NCBI GenBank assembly: GCA_032871835.1
Contig: CM065297.1
Location: forward strand, 60,437,253 to 60,501,252
Reading direction: 5' to 3'
Length of the DNA stretch: 64,000 bases
From: Dipteronia dyeriana
Taxonomy: Eukaryota; Streptophyta; Magnoliopsida; Sapindales; Sapindaceae
Part shown: in pieces, positions 9,621 through 20,724 of the stretch
Layout of the letters: every line of letters starts with the position of its first letter
How positions within the stretch are numbered: the first letter of the stretch is position 1
Program-made: the position numbers and the translations under genes
The notes under the pieces: generated by a model
The model's database searches: none
Told to the model about the DNA's origin: nothing
The model's input: only the letters and a program-made list of their open reading frames with translations

Positions 9621-10274
9621 TTGTGTCGTTTTGAAAGCATGATTGAGAATAATATGCTTAGAAGAGCCAAAATGCATGCACCTAGGAATTTTAGAGCCAA
9701 TGAACCCAAGGCTCCTAGAAATGACAATGTCGCTACTAGGTGGACTAGAACAAATGAGTATGTTTGCCATATGGCCCAAGTGGCGTTGAAGGCGAAACCC
9801 TCTAACACTTGGTACCTTGATAGTGGATGTTCTAGGCACATGACCGGAAACAAGAGTTTCTTTGAAACTCTTGTGATGGAGGATGGTGGATTTGTCACAT
9901 TTGGTGATGGTTCACATAAGAAGGTTCTAGAAAAAGGAAACATTTCCATCCCCGGTTTGCCCTCCTTGCCTAATGCTCTCTATGTAGATGGCTTGCAAGC
10001 CAATCTCATTAGCATATCACATTTAAGTGATGAAGGGCTTTCGGTTTTGTTTGCAAAAGTTGATTGCTCTATTCTAAGAGAAGATGGACAAGTTCTATTG
10101 AAAGGCAAGAGATCAAGTGGCAATTGTTATTGTCTTGATTCGATTGGCATCTCTTGCAATTTGTCTAGTTGTGATCAGGTTGAATTATGGCATCAAAGGT
10201 TAGGTCATATGAATTTCAAAGACTTGAAAGTTCTTGAGAGATTGAAAGTTGTGACAGGTCTTCCTAAGTTTTGA
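9621..10274 (+). pseudogene. Copia-A aspartic protease and GAG-pre-integrase
   Basis: WYLDSGCSRHMTGN (protease, catalytic Asp codon 9819-9821) is intact. It is followed by the flap-side block FGDGSHKKVLEKG and the GAG-pre-integrase motif ELWHQRLGHMNFKDLKVLER. The frame stops at 10272-10274, just before the HHCC zinc-binding Cys pair (CGPCQQGKQ), a substitution stop. The protease would cut the gag-pol precursor. Confidence 0.88.
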
Positions 10275-10328
10275 AATAGGATTGAGGGAGTTTGTGGACC
10301 TTGTCAACAAGGAAAGCAAACTAAGAGT

Positions 10329-11144
10329 GTGCATAAGAAGGGTATGCATCTTGCCACTAATGAGCCATTAGAGCTTCTTCATATGAACCTTATGGGTCCC
10401 ATACAAACCGAGAGTCTCGGTGGCAAGAGGTACATTTTTGTATGTGTGGATGATTTCTCTAGATTTACTTGGACTTACTTTCTTAGAGAAAAATCTAAAA
10501 TGTTTGAAACTTTTAAAATGATTTGCACTAAAATTCAAAATGAGAAGGATTCTCACATAAAATGCATCAAGAGAATTAGGAATGATCATGGGAGAGAATT
10601 TGAAAACGTTAGCTTTGAAAACTTTTGTGATAGTCTTGGCATTTTCCATGAGTTCTCAGCTCCTCGAACTCCTCAACAAAATGGGGTAGTAGAGAGGAAG
10701 AATAGAGTCCTCCAAGAGATGGCCCGTGTGATGTTGTATAGCAACAATGTGCCTAGGAATCTTTGGGCTGAAGCTGTCAATACGGCTTGTTATATAGGCA
10801 ATATGGTTTTTCTTAGGCCCGGGACTAGGCAAACCTCCTATGAATTGTGGAAAGGTAGGAAGCCAAATGTTAGCTACTTCAACTCATTTGGAAGCAAATG
10901 CTACATTCTAAATTACCGTGATCAACTTGGAAAGTTTGATGCTAAGAGTAATGATGGGATTTTCATTGGCTATGCTCTAAATAGTAAGGCCTATAAAGTT
11001 TTTAATTTGAAGACACGAAGTGTAATGGAATCATCTAATGTTATCCTAGATGATTGTAGGCCTAAGGTTAGTAACCATGATGAGGAGATTAGTGTGGTTG
11101 ATGATACCCCATTGTTGAATATTGATGAGATTTCAAGTGATTAA
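10329..11144 (+). pseudogene. Copia-A integrase
   Basis: An open frame of 271 codons covers the rve integrase core. The expected first catalytic Asp is replaced: HMNLMGP carries Asn (codon AAC, 10386-10388) where the family has HMDL. The second Asp is present in RNDHGREFEN, and the Glu in PQQNGVVERKNR. The C-terminal part (KCYILNYRDQLGKFDAKS, then GIFIGYA) is the usual linker to RT. A stop ends it at 11142-11144. Integrase inserts the cDNA into the genome; this copy should be inactive. Confidence 0.88.
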
Positions 11145-11261
11145 AAATCAAATCTTGAAAAAGAGTTCACTCAATCTCTTGATAGAGATCCTACTTTAGG
11201 CTCTAAGGAACTCGCTCCTTGGGTTAGACATCTCCACAACAAGAGTGACATTCTTGGAAAT

Positions 11262-11926
11262 GTGAATGAGGGTGTAAAAACTAGACATCAATTAGCAAAT
11301 CAAATTAGTTACACTTGCTACACCTTTCAAATTGAACCCAAAAAGGTTGATGAAGCTTTAAGTGATGAGTTTTGGGTTCTTGCTATGCAAGAAGAGCTAA
11401 ACCAATTTGAAAGAAATGAGGTTTGGACTCTAGTTCCTAGGCCTAAGAACATTAATGTGATAGGTACCAAGTGGGTTTATAGGAACAAATCAGATGAGGA
11501 TGGCAACATTGTGCGAACAAAGTTAGACTTGTAGCGCAAGGATACTCTCAAATTGAGGGTATCGACTTTGAAGAGACTTTTCCTCCCGTTGCCCGATTAG
11601 AGTCCATTAGGCTTCTCTTATCCATATCGTGTGTTCACAAGTTTAAATTGTATCAAATGGATGTTAAAAGTGTCTTCCTCAATGAATTCTTGCTAGAGGA
11701 AGTGTTTGTTGAGCAACCTAAGGGGTTTGTGGATCCACACCACTCCAATCATGTTTATCACCTTAAGAAGACGCTATATGGGTTGAAACAAGCACCAAGG
11801 GCTTGGTATGAGCGCCTCACTCTGTATCTTATTGACAATGGGTATTCTAGAGGTAGTGTTGACAAGACTTTGTCCATCAAGTGCACTAAATTTGAGCTAT
11901 TCATAGCATAAATTTATGTTGATGAC
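11262..11926 (+). pseudogene. Copia-A reverse transcriptase
   Basis: RT blocks [35 protein letters not shown], then (after a frameshift near 11516) [45 protein letters not shown] and YVDDIVFGSTN. A TAA at 11909-11911 replaces the usual Gln just before the catalytic YVDD (11915-11926). Frameshift plus stop make it inactive. Confidence 0.9.
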
Positions 11927-12858
11927 ATCGTTTTTGGTTCCACCAATAACTTGAAAGTTCAACAATTTGTTGATGTCATGACTCATGAGTTTGAAATGAG
12001 CATGGTTGGTGAACTCAATTACTTCCTAGGCTTGCAAATCAAGCAAATGCATGATGGGATCTTCATATACCAAGCTAAGTATGCCAAGAACCTAGTGAAT
12101 AAGTTTGACCTTGACAATGCCAAGCATTGTGACATACCAATGAGTACCACTTTAAAACTTAGCAAGGATGCTAGTGGAAAAAGTGTGGATCAAAGTCTAT
12201 ATCGTGGCATGATAGGGAGCTTGCTATACTTGACTGCTAGTAGACCCGATATAGCTTTTAGTCTTGGTGTATGTGCTAGGTATCAAGCCAATCCCAAGGA
12301 ATCCCATCTATCCTCTGTGAAGAGAATCATTCGATATGTGAATGGACATCCAACTATGGGATATGGTACTCTTTTGACACTAATGCTAGTTTAATTGGCT
12401 TTAGTGATGCAGATTGGGCAGGTAATTGTGATCATAGGAAGAGTACATCGGGCGGTTGCTTCTTCCTAGGGAACAATCTTGTGTCATGGTTTTGCAAGAA
12501 GCAAAACTCCATATCATTATCCACAGCCGAGGCCGAGTATATAACCGCTGGGAGTGCTTGCACACAACTCCTTTGGATGAAGCAAATGCTTGTGGATTAT
12601 GGCTTTGAGCAAGGTACTCTAACCCTTTATTGTGATAACATGAGTGCCATCAATATTTCAAAAAATCTTGTCCAACATTATAGAACTAAGCATATTGACA
12701 TTAGACATCATTTAATTAGGGAGCTAGTTTAGAGCAACTGCATTGCACTTGAACATGTGGGTACAAATGATCAATTGGCGGATTTATTTACTAAACCATT
12801 AGATTCAACTAAGTTTAAATCTCTTAGTAGGTCTATTGGGATTTGTCATATGCATTGA
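11927..12858 (+). pseudogene. Copia-A RT C-terminus and RNase H
   Basis: After YVDD come FEMSMVGELNYFLGLQIKQ, SLLYLTASRPDIAFSLGVCA, SWFCKKQNSISLSTAEAEYI and TLYCDNMSAINISKN, the RT connection and RNase H of copia elements. A shift occurs near 12370-12390 and a stop at 12730-12732 before the terminal HVGTNDQLADLFTKPL. The reading ends ICHMH-stop near 12858. It degrades the RNA template in intact elements. Confidence 0.88.
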
Positions 12859-13327
12859 TGTGTTTTGGTGGTTGACCCCATATGGGGAGCTCAAGCAAAG
12901 AGAGCGAACTTGCATTCTAATAAGCAAATAATTGTTCAATTTCATGTTTTTTTATTAATTGCTTGAGTATCTTGGATGCATATATTATTATATGTCTTTT
13001 TATTCAATAATTGTGTTTTTGCCTTATTTGAATTGCATGTCTCATTTGTGTTCAAACATGTATTTTTGGACTAGAAAATTTGATTGGGAAGTACATTTGA
13101 TTGACCCAAAGTTTATCTCCATGTTTATGAAAACTTGATCTTGACATGCTTAAAGTGTTATGCATGATGAATTTATTGAATGCTTACAAAATTGTTGCCA
13201 ATATATGTGCAAGTGACTTTTGAGACTTCATTCAATAAGGATATTGTATCCATTTCAAGGATTTTCACATTCCTATAGTCTCTCTCTATTTACTTATTGA
13301 ACAAGGCTACTATCATACGGGGAATTT
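12859..13327 (+). other. Copia-A 3' non-coding region, part 1
   Basis: AT-rich, without a usable ORF. It lies between the RNase H stop and the Copia-B insertion and resumes at 22229. It contains a purine tract (AAGCAAAGAGAGCGAA). SIRE-type elements often have an env-like ORF here; none is visible. Confidence 0.6.
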
Positions 13328-14143
13328 TGTTAGAACCCCGTTCACCGGTCACACAGCGAAACTAGGTTTTACAATTTTTATATACAGATTATAATCTGTA
13401 TCTGGGACCAGTGAACTTGGGATCATAATTATTATTCGAAACTAATACATACAATATGTAAACACAGGAAATTGTAATCAATATAATCAGAAGAAGAAAA
13501 TCTTACCAACGTTTGGAGGCTCCTTCATTTCATGATAAGCTTCTGTCTGAACCACTCTATCTTCCTCGCTATCTCCCGAGATTGGTAACTTCGTGTGGGC
13601 GCATCACGATCTTAGGAACTTGAATGGAGGATGTAGAGAAATTCTTTAAGAAACTCTTTCTTCTCAATTTGGTGTATTGATTTCACGCACACATAAATTG
13701 CATATCATGCAAAACTTATATTGACAGATGTGGTTCTGTCTTTTAAAAACAAGCCATATAAAAAAATATATATATCTATATATCTATATATAATTTCTCA
13801 CGCAAGCCTTTTATAACAGAGCAAGTATTTGACTTATTTATTTATTTTTTATTTTTTGTGTGTATCAGGTATACACCAAAACCAAAACAACTTTTTTCTG
13901 AAAAAACAAAACCACTTTTTTTCTAAAAAAATCAAAACCACGCCCTTCACTTGCGTTTTCAATTATATATATGTTTCTCTCTATTTTTGTGTGCTATTTT
14001 TATATATATATATCATTGTTTGTATCCTATACAAACACTTATATGTGTATCAAGTATTTACATCCTATGTAAATTCTTCTTTTGACTAATGTTTCATGTG
14101 CACACAACAATATGCATCCAATGCAATCTCTTGTGTTATTAAT

Positions 14144-14195
<52 letters not shown>
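14144..14195. repeat. (AT)n microsatellite in the Copia-B 3' LTR
   Basis: About 26 AT dinucleotides. The matching place in the 5' LTR (near 20861-20870) has only about five, so the tract expanded after insertion or contracted in the other copy. Confidence 0.9.
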
Positions 14196-14198
<3 letters not shown>

Positions 14199-14582
14199 AT
14201 AATCCATTTCAAATATATCTAATATATTAAAAGTGATAATAAGTATTTTAAATTTAAACTTAAATTAAAATACTTAGATAAATGATTTAGTAAAATAAAA
14301 TAATCCTATTATTTTATCTTCACCTAAATCCATATATCAACTTACACCCTCCAATTAATAGTTAATTAATAATTCATAATTATCAATATAATTAAATAAT
14401 CTAATTATTTAATTAATTTAACTATTAACAATCATTAATTAAATAATCTCATTATTCAATTAATTCTCGAATATATACGTGTCACTTTTTTAACACAATT
14501 AATTGGACAATCCAATTAATTAACCGTGACCCTTGTTACCTAAATCGATTGGGCTAGCAAGGGGACCTAATGGACCCACAGT

Positions 14583-14705
14583 TAGGGATGCACGTTTGGG
14601 GAATGAGGATGGATATAGGTCCCCCCATCCCCATCCCCACTTCCTAGACCCTTCCCCCATCCCCCCCATTTCCCCATTTCCCCATTTGGGGAAAATGGGG
14701 ATGAA
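14583..14705. mobile_element. hAT-like transposon end inside the Copia-B 3' LTR
   Basis: It begins TAGGGATGCACGTTTGGGG and is followed by clustered GGGGATGG and CCCCATCC motifs in both orientations, a pattern typical of sub-terminal regions of some plant hAT elements. It resembles the start of the element at 46016. Only one end is present and the matching LTR segment is deleted, so this is a rearranged fragment. Confidence 0.5.
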
Positions 14706-14973
14706 AATGGACCGCAGCTATAGATTAACCACAAATAAAGTACCCAACTTTATTTGCTATATATGGACTCTTTAGATTGCACGTCTCTTACTGTATCAAT
14801 CCGTATATGACACTCATATACACAGTTCGAGATTACATCTGGAAATCTTGGATGTTTAAATATATGCACAAGTTTATAAAATAAATAACATAACAAGAAT
14901 GAATTGAACTTTTCTTTTTATTTATTTCATAAATCCATTTATAAATTACATCTTTAGGGCATAAACCCCAACA

Positions 14974-14988
14974 ATGTCCCACTTGCAC
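14974..14988 (-). other. Polypurine tract of Copia-B
   Basis: On the minus strand AGTGCAAGTGGGACAT immediately precedes the 3' LTR start TGTTGGGG, the expected place for plus-strand priming. Confidence 0.6.
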
Positions 14989-15099
14989 TAAAGCATGTAA
15001 GGTATGTCTCGTAACCCTAGACCATCTAGGTAACCCAAAAACACTTTAGTCGGTAAGGTCTTCGTAAATGGATCAACATGATTGTTTTGTGAGGCTATC

Positions 15100-15480
15100 T
15101 TAGTGACGATCACATATTCTCTCTACATTATCTCTAATGAGATGATACTTTCTCTCTATATGCTGCCCTCTTTTGTGGATTCTTAGTTCTTTGGAATTAA
15201 CCACAACACCACTGTTATCACAATAAAGTGTGATGGGCATATCTAAATCTGGAACAACTTCCAGATCACTCAAGAACTTATGGAGCCAAACAGCCTCTTT
15301 AGCAGCTACATATTTAGCTTCCATAGTGGAGTCATCAATGTAAGATTGCTTGATACTTCTCCACACATTGGCTCCACCACCCAGGATGAATACTGATCCA
15401 GACGTGGATTTCCTAAATCCCTATTTGACTGAAAATCAGAATCCGTGTATCCTAACGGGATCAAATCCTACCCAGAATAC
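15100..15480 (-). pseudogene. Copia-B RNase H
   Basis: The minus strand reads MWRSIKQSYIDDSTMEAKYV, AAKEAVWLHKFLSDLEVVPD, TLYCDNSGVVVNSKELRIH and KRGQHIERKYHLIRD, the copia RNase H block. The reading is continuous over 15100-15366. Upstream it is broken near 15420-15480. Confidence 0.85.
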
Positions 15481-16500
15481 ACTAGCATATAGTCTCTCAT
15501 TCTCCGAAGATACTTGAGAATTGTCTTGACAGCAACCCAATGATCCAATCCTGGGTTGGACTGGTATCTGCTGACTACTCCCACTACATAGCAGATGTCC
15601 GCTATCGTGCATAACATAGCATACATGAGACTACCTACTGCCGATGCATAGGGTACATGTCTCATATCCTCAACTTCTTGAGGTGCCTTAGGACATTGTT
15701 CCTTAGACAAGTGAACTTCATGCCTAGAAGGTAAATTACCTTTCTTGGAGTTTTGCATCGAAAATCGAACAAGAATCTTGTCGATATATGATGCATGAGA
15801 CAGTGCTATGAGTTTGTTCTTACGATCCCTTATAAGTTGGATCCCTTAAACATAACTCACATCTCCCAAATCTTTCATTTGGATTTAGCTAGCCAGCCAG
15901 CCCTTTACAATCAACACTCCCACGTCATTCCCAATGAGTAGGATATCATCTACGTATAGGACCAAGAAAACTACATTCTTATCAATGATACGCTTGTAGA
16001 CACAAGACTCATCGACGTTCTTCTCAAAGCCATAGGTTTTGATCACATCATCAAACCTAATGTTCCAAGATCTAGATGCTTGCTTAAGTCCATAGATGGA
16101 CCTTTACAGCTTGCAAACCTTTTGCTCTTGATCTGGAGACATGAATCCCTCTGGTTGCATCATATAGATGCTCTTATCAAGATTTCCATTCAAGAATGCA
16201 GTCTTGACGTCCATTTGCCAAATTTCGTAATCGAAATATGCAACAATGGATAAGAGAATCCTAATAGACTTAAACATGGCTACAGGCGAAAAGGTCTCTT
16301 CATAATCGACCCCCCTCTTTCTGGGTATAACCCTTGGCCACTAGCCTTGCCTTGAAGGTCTCTACCTTCCCGTCTAATATTCTCTTTCTCTTGTAGATCC
16401 ACTTACACCCTGTGGGTTTTACCCCATCCAGTAAGTCTACAAGATCTCAGACTGAGTTAGAGTACATGGACTCAATGTCGAGATTCATGGCTTTAAGTCA
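15468..16500 (-). pseudogene. Copia-B reverse transcriptase, heavily broken
   Basis: The C-terminal part 15468-15758 is open (PYASAVGSLMYAMLCTIADI, VVGVVSRYQSNPGLDHWVA). The core at 15760-16500 still shows FKARLVAKGYTQKE-like and YPTHWE-like pieces, in several frames with stops, and lies in the right place between integrase and RNase H. No functional RT. Confidence 0.75.
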
Positions 16501-16960
16501 TTCCTCTTTATCAGGATCTTCCATTGCATTCTTAGATGTCAATGGATCATCAACACTATCAGCAGAGACAACATCTTGTCCCTCACCTATACCTAAATAG
16601 TGTTCAGGTTGTCTCACAACCCTCTCACTATGCCTAGGTGGTAGTGTATCCTGGTCAGAAACCATCCGACTCTCAGATATTTGTGGATCAACAACTCTTG
16701 TTAATGAAGCACTAGTCTCACCAGGCTCCAACTCATTCAATACAATCTTAGAACGAGGTTTATTGTAACTAATATAACTGTCCTCAAGAAACGTTGCATT
16801 TGTCGATACAAATACTTTGTTTATGTTCAGGACTATAGAAGTGTCAACCTCTGGTCTCCTTGGAGTATCCTACAAATAGGCAGACCACAGACTTGGAGTT
16901 TACCTTTCCAGTTCTTTCTTCAGCACGTGTGCTGGACATCCCCCTTATGAGGAAATGTCC

Positions 16961-17419
16961 CTAACTAGCTTTACTACCATTCCACAACTCTAGGGGAGTC
17001 TTAGGAACAGATTTGGATGGCATCACATTCAAAATGTATGCCTCTATTTGTAACATATATCCCCAGAAAGAATTTGGTAATGATGATAAACTAATTATAG
17101 ATCTCACCATTTCCATTAGGGTTCTATTTCTCCTCTCCGCTACACCATTTTGCTGAGGTGTACCGAGAGCTGAGAGTTGGGAAACTATCCCATGCTCGAC
17201 CATAAAGTCTTCAAACTCTTGGTCAAGGTACTTACCTTCACGATCCGATCGTAGTGACTTGATAGTCCTACCTAATTGATTCTCAACTTCAGCTCGAAAT
17301 TCTTTGAACATTTCAAATGTTTCTGACTTTCGTTGCATTAGGTAGACATATCCGTATCTTGAGTAGTCATCTATAAAGATGACATAATACTCATAACCAC
17401 CACTATCTTTAACATTCAT
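16961..17419 (-). pseudogene. Copia-B integrase core
   Basis: An open minus-strand stretch of 152 codons: YYVIFIDDYSRYGYVYLMQR, IKSLRSDREGKYLDQEF (second Asp) and [19 protein letters not shown] (Glu), then FWGYMLQIEAYILNVMPSKS. The first Asp region lies just upstream, beyond a stop. The GAG-pre-integrase domain follows at about 17460-17620 with the LEGKMTKRPF-like tail. Confidence 0.87.
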
Positions 17420-17918
17420 CGGTCAGTAGACGTCTGTATGTATAAGCTCTAGCGGTTCTTTAGCTCTAAGCCCTTTTCCAGTAAAAGGTCTCTTAGTCAT
17501 CTTACCTTCCAGACAAGATTCGCAGACAGGTAAGGTGCCAACCTTTAACTCACTTAAAGGTCCGCTTTTTACTAGTCTGACTATCCGGTCAAGGTTGATA
17601 TGACCAAGCCTTAGATGCTAGAGATACGTGTCATTATCTGGAGAAATATTATGTCGTTTAGTTTTGTTTTTTCAACCTTAAACATTTCGGTGTTGAGCAG
17701 AGTAGTATGTATTAACGGTCTTAATACATACAAATTGTTTTCATTAATTCCTGAACAAATATTCAGACCATTCTTTCAAATAATAACAGACATATTATTA
17801 AAAGAAACAAAATATTTTTGTTCTAACAACTTAGAAACAGAAATCAAATTCCGTGTAAATCCAGGAATATAAAATACATTGTCCAACAATATATAATTAT
17901 TACAAAAACGTAATCTAA

Positions 17919-18346
17919 TTACGCCCACTGCTCATGCCGACACGACATCCCCTGACCCCACATGCATTGAGAAGCTTGCTCATCTAGCTGTGTCCAAGAA
18001 TCAGTCCATTGTAAAGAAGAACAAACATGGTTAGTGGCCCCCGAATCAACTATCCAGGGTGAAGAATAATCTTCTACTAAACACGACTCAAGGACAAGTA
18101 AATCATATTTACTTTTCTTGGACTTCTTCTTGCTTTGGGCTTTCTTAGGTTTGGGCTTACCCTTCGCTTGTATGCCTCTCGAACAATTCGTGTGGCATTG
18201 GCAGTAGGAGTTGGAGGACATTCCTCCGTAAGCATAAACTTGAGGTCTTTGGTGACCATTATTGCATTAATGTTAAGTTTTCACTTAGTGTAGTTATCAC
18301 CAGTTAATATGTCGTTTACGAGAATTTGAAGTAATGCAGAAGACAT
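17919..18346 (-). pseudogene. Copia-B gag N-terminus fused to gag tail/protease by deletion
   Basis: The gag ATG (complement of 18344-18346) starts MSSALLQILVNDILTGDNYT. It continues MVTKDLKFMLTEECPPTPTA, then NATRIVREAY, the usual gag start. Directly after that the sequence is Lys-rich linker (KPKPKKAQSKKKSKKSKYDL) and protease (PWIVDSGATNHVC). The roughly 700 bp that should hold the gag centre are missing, so capsid function is lost. Confidence 0.8.
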
Positions 18347-20047
18347 TATTGCTGAAATATAGAAAACATTCATTTAGTCATTTATTTAAAACAAGTGCGA
18401 GTGCTTTGGCATAAATTTAAACATGATGCAAGCACATGTTTAACGAACTAGAACTACCCTAAAAATAGTTACTATACCACGACAATCCAACATACCACAA
18501 AGAAGTGCCACCTTAGGGTCGGTTAAGTCTTTGTATGTTGGACCGAGACATTCTCAATCAAAAGATATTCTAGAATAACTCTTATTCCATATCATTCAAC
18601 CATCGTTCATTCAGTCAGGTTTTTAATTATTAAACTTAATCAAAACATTCGTGAGTGTAACCCACCATTTCAGATCTCACGAGCTTAACTTGAGAATTGC
18701 CGCCTTAGGGTTTGTCAATCCCGAAATACCCTCAGAAATCCTTTCCGTTAGGAAGTCAACCTTGGTATTGATCTTTGTGGAAACCCTCCTTAGGGAGGAC
18801 TAAAGCAAAGTCGTCACGAGGCCCCACTCGGATCTCACGGTGTTGAACTAATGATGGAGACCACGGGGATATATATGTCATATATCCCTCTCCCACTCAC
18901 TATTTTAAAATTAGGGTTTTCTATTAACCGTTAATGCACCTAGATTCTACAGGATTAAACGACTAACTTTAATCAAGTTATCTTGCGCATTAACTCATTA
19001 GAAACAAATTCTAATTAACTAATAAATTATTAATGTTTTTTAACAATTAAAAATCTAATATATTAGTGAATAATCTAAGCTTTTGTAAACTATTTACTAA
19101 GGTCAGATTATTATGTTAGTGTTTACCAAATTTTAACTATTAAAACTCTAACACTTTATTCGGTTAATTTATTATTAGGTAATTAATCATATTAATCCTA
19201 ATTACAATAAATGACCATATTAATCTAACTTATTAAACTCTTTAATAACTAGATTAATATTAATGAGAATTACCAAGTTTTCTAACCATTAAAAACTAAT
19301 CTCATTATTCATAGCCAATTATGTATATTGCCCATTTTAATCACATTAAAAAAAATGCATAAAATATCAGGCTATGATTCATGTATTGAATATCAAATAT
19401 ATTTGTGTAGGCACATCTAATCTAAATGACATACGTATGCATGACGATGCTTTTATCATCACAAAATATAAAACATACATGAATTGACCGATTACTGTGG
19501 ATGATTTAACCTAAAAAATTGGAATCTAAAATTACAAAAAAAATCCCAAGGCATTCCTTGGTCTTTTTGTAATTTCCGAGTCTTCCAGTCTCTTCAGGTC
19601 ACTCCGATTCATCTCATGAATTCGAAACGGGAAATCTGCACAGAACGCACTAGGCAACACTTGCCAACGGAACCATTCATGAACAGTACCGCACGAACAG
19701 TACCTGTGAACAGTGCGATGAATAATACTGTGAATAGTGTCGGTGAACAGTATCCCTGTGAACAGTACCGCAGCCGCGCGCGTTTCCAGTTCCTCGTTTA
19801 CAGGTTACAATTTTTTATTTATTTACAATACAATAATAGTAAAATAAAAATATAATAATAATAATAATAATAATAATAAATTATACAACCCATAAACCCT
19901 AAATCCACAGTATCATAAAAATTTACGATCAACCATGTTTAAATTAAACAATTTAATTATAAACATTCATACAATCATAAAGATGGTGCCTACACATTCA
20001 TACTTACAGGGGCATCGAAAACAATTTCCTGTTTCGAAAAATAACCT
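18347..20047 (-). other. Copia-B leader, AT-rich, no gene
   Basis: 1.7 kb between the primer-binding site and the gag start. It is AT-rich with scattered stops. It includes a cluster of GAACAGTA repeats at 19678-19770 (GTGAACAGT-type, about eight copies) and an AATAAT microsatellite near 19852-19880. No domain is recognised. Confidence 0.6.
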
Positions 20048-20060
20048 GGCTCTGATACCA
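20048..20060 (-). other. Primer-binding site of Copia-B
   Basis: The minus strand gives TGGTATCAGAGCC, matching the initiator-Met tRNA 3' end. It lies two bases from the 5' LTR at 20063. Confidence 0.88.
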
Positions 20061-20062
20061 AT

Positions 20063-20691
20063 TGTTGGAACCCCGTTCACCGGTCACGCAGCTGAACTAG
20101 ATTTTAAATTTTTTATATACAGATCATAATCTGTATCTAGGACCAGTGAACTTGAGATCATAATTATTATTCGAAACTAATACATACAATATGTAAACAC
20201 AGGAAATTGTAATCAATATAATCAGAAGAAGAAAATCTTACCAACGTTTGGAGGCAACTTCACGTTATGATATGCTCCTGTCTGAACCACTCGATCTTCC
20301 TCGCTATCTCCCGGGACTGGTAACTGTGTGTGGGAGTGTCACGATCTCAGGAACTTGAATGGAAGATATTGAGAAATTCTTGAAGAAACTCTTTCTTCTC
20401 AATTTGGTATATTGATTTCACGCACACGTAAATTGCATCTCATGCAAAACTTATATTGACAGATGTGGTTCCGTCTTTTAAAAACAAGATATATCAAAAA
20501 ATATATATATATCTATATATAATTTCTCACGCAAGCCTTTTATAACAGAGCAAGTATTTGACTTATTGTTTTTTTTTTTTTATGTATCAGGTATACACCA
20601 AAACCAAAACCACTTTTTTTCTAAAAAAACAAAACCACGCCCTGCATTTGCGTTTTCAATTATATATATGTTTCTCTCTATTTATGTGTGC

Positions 20692-20724
<33 letters not shown>

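Larger units (their letters stand above)
13328..14973 (-). repeat. 3' LTR of Copia-B (altered)
   Basis: This 1646-bp copy of the 20063-22228 LTR has termini TGTTAGAACC at 13328 and CCCAACA at 14973. It includes an (AT)n microsatellite (14144-14195) much longer than in the other LTR. A 120-bp foreign segment at 14583-14705 stands where the other LTR has 21247-21963. Confidence 0.87.
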
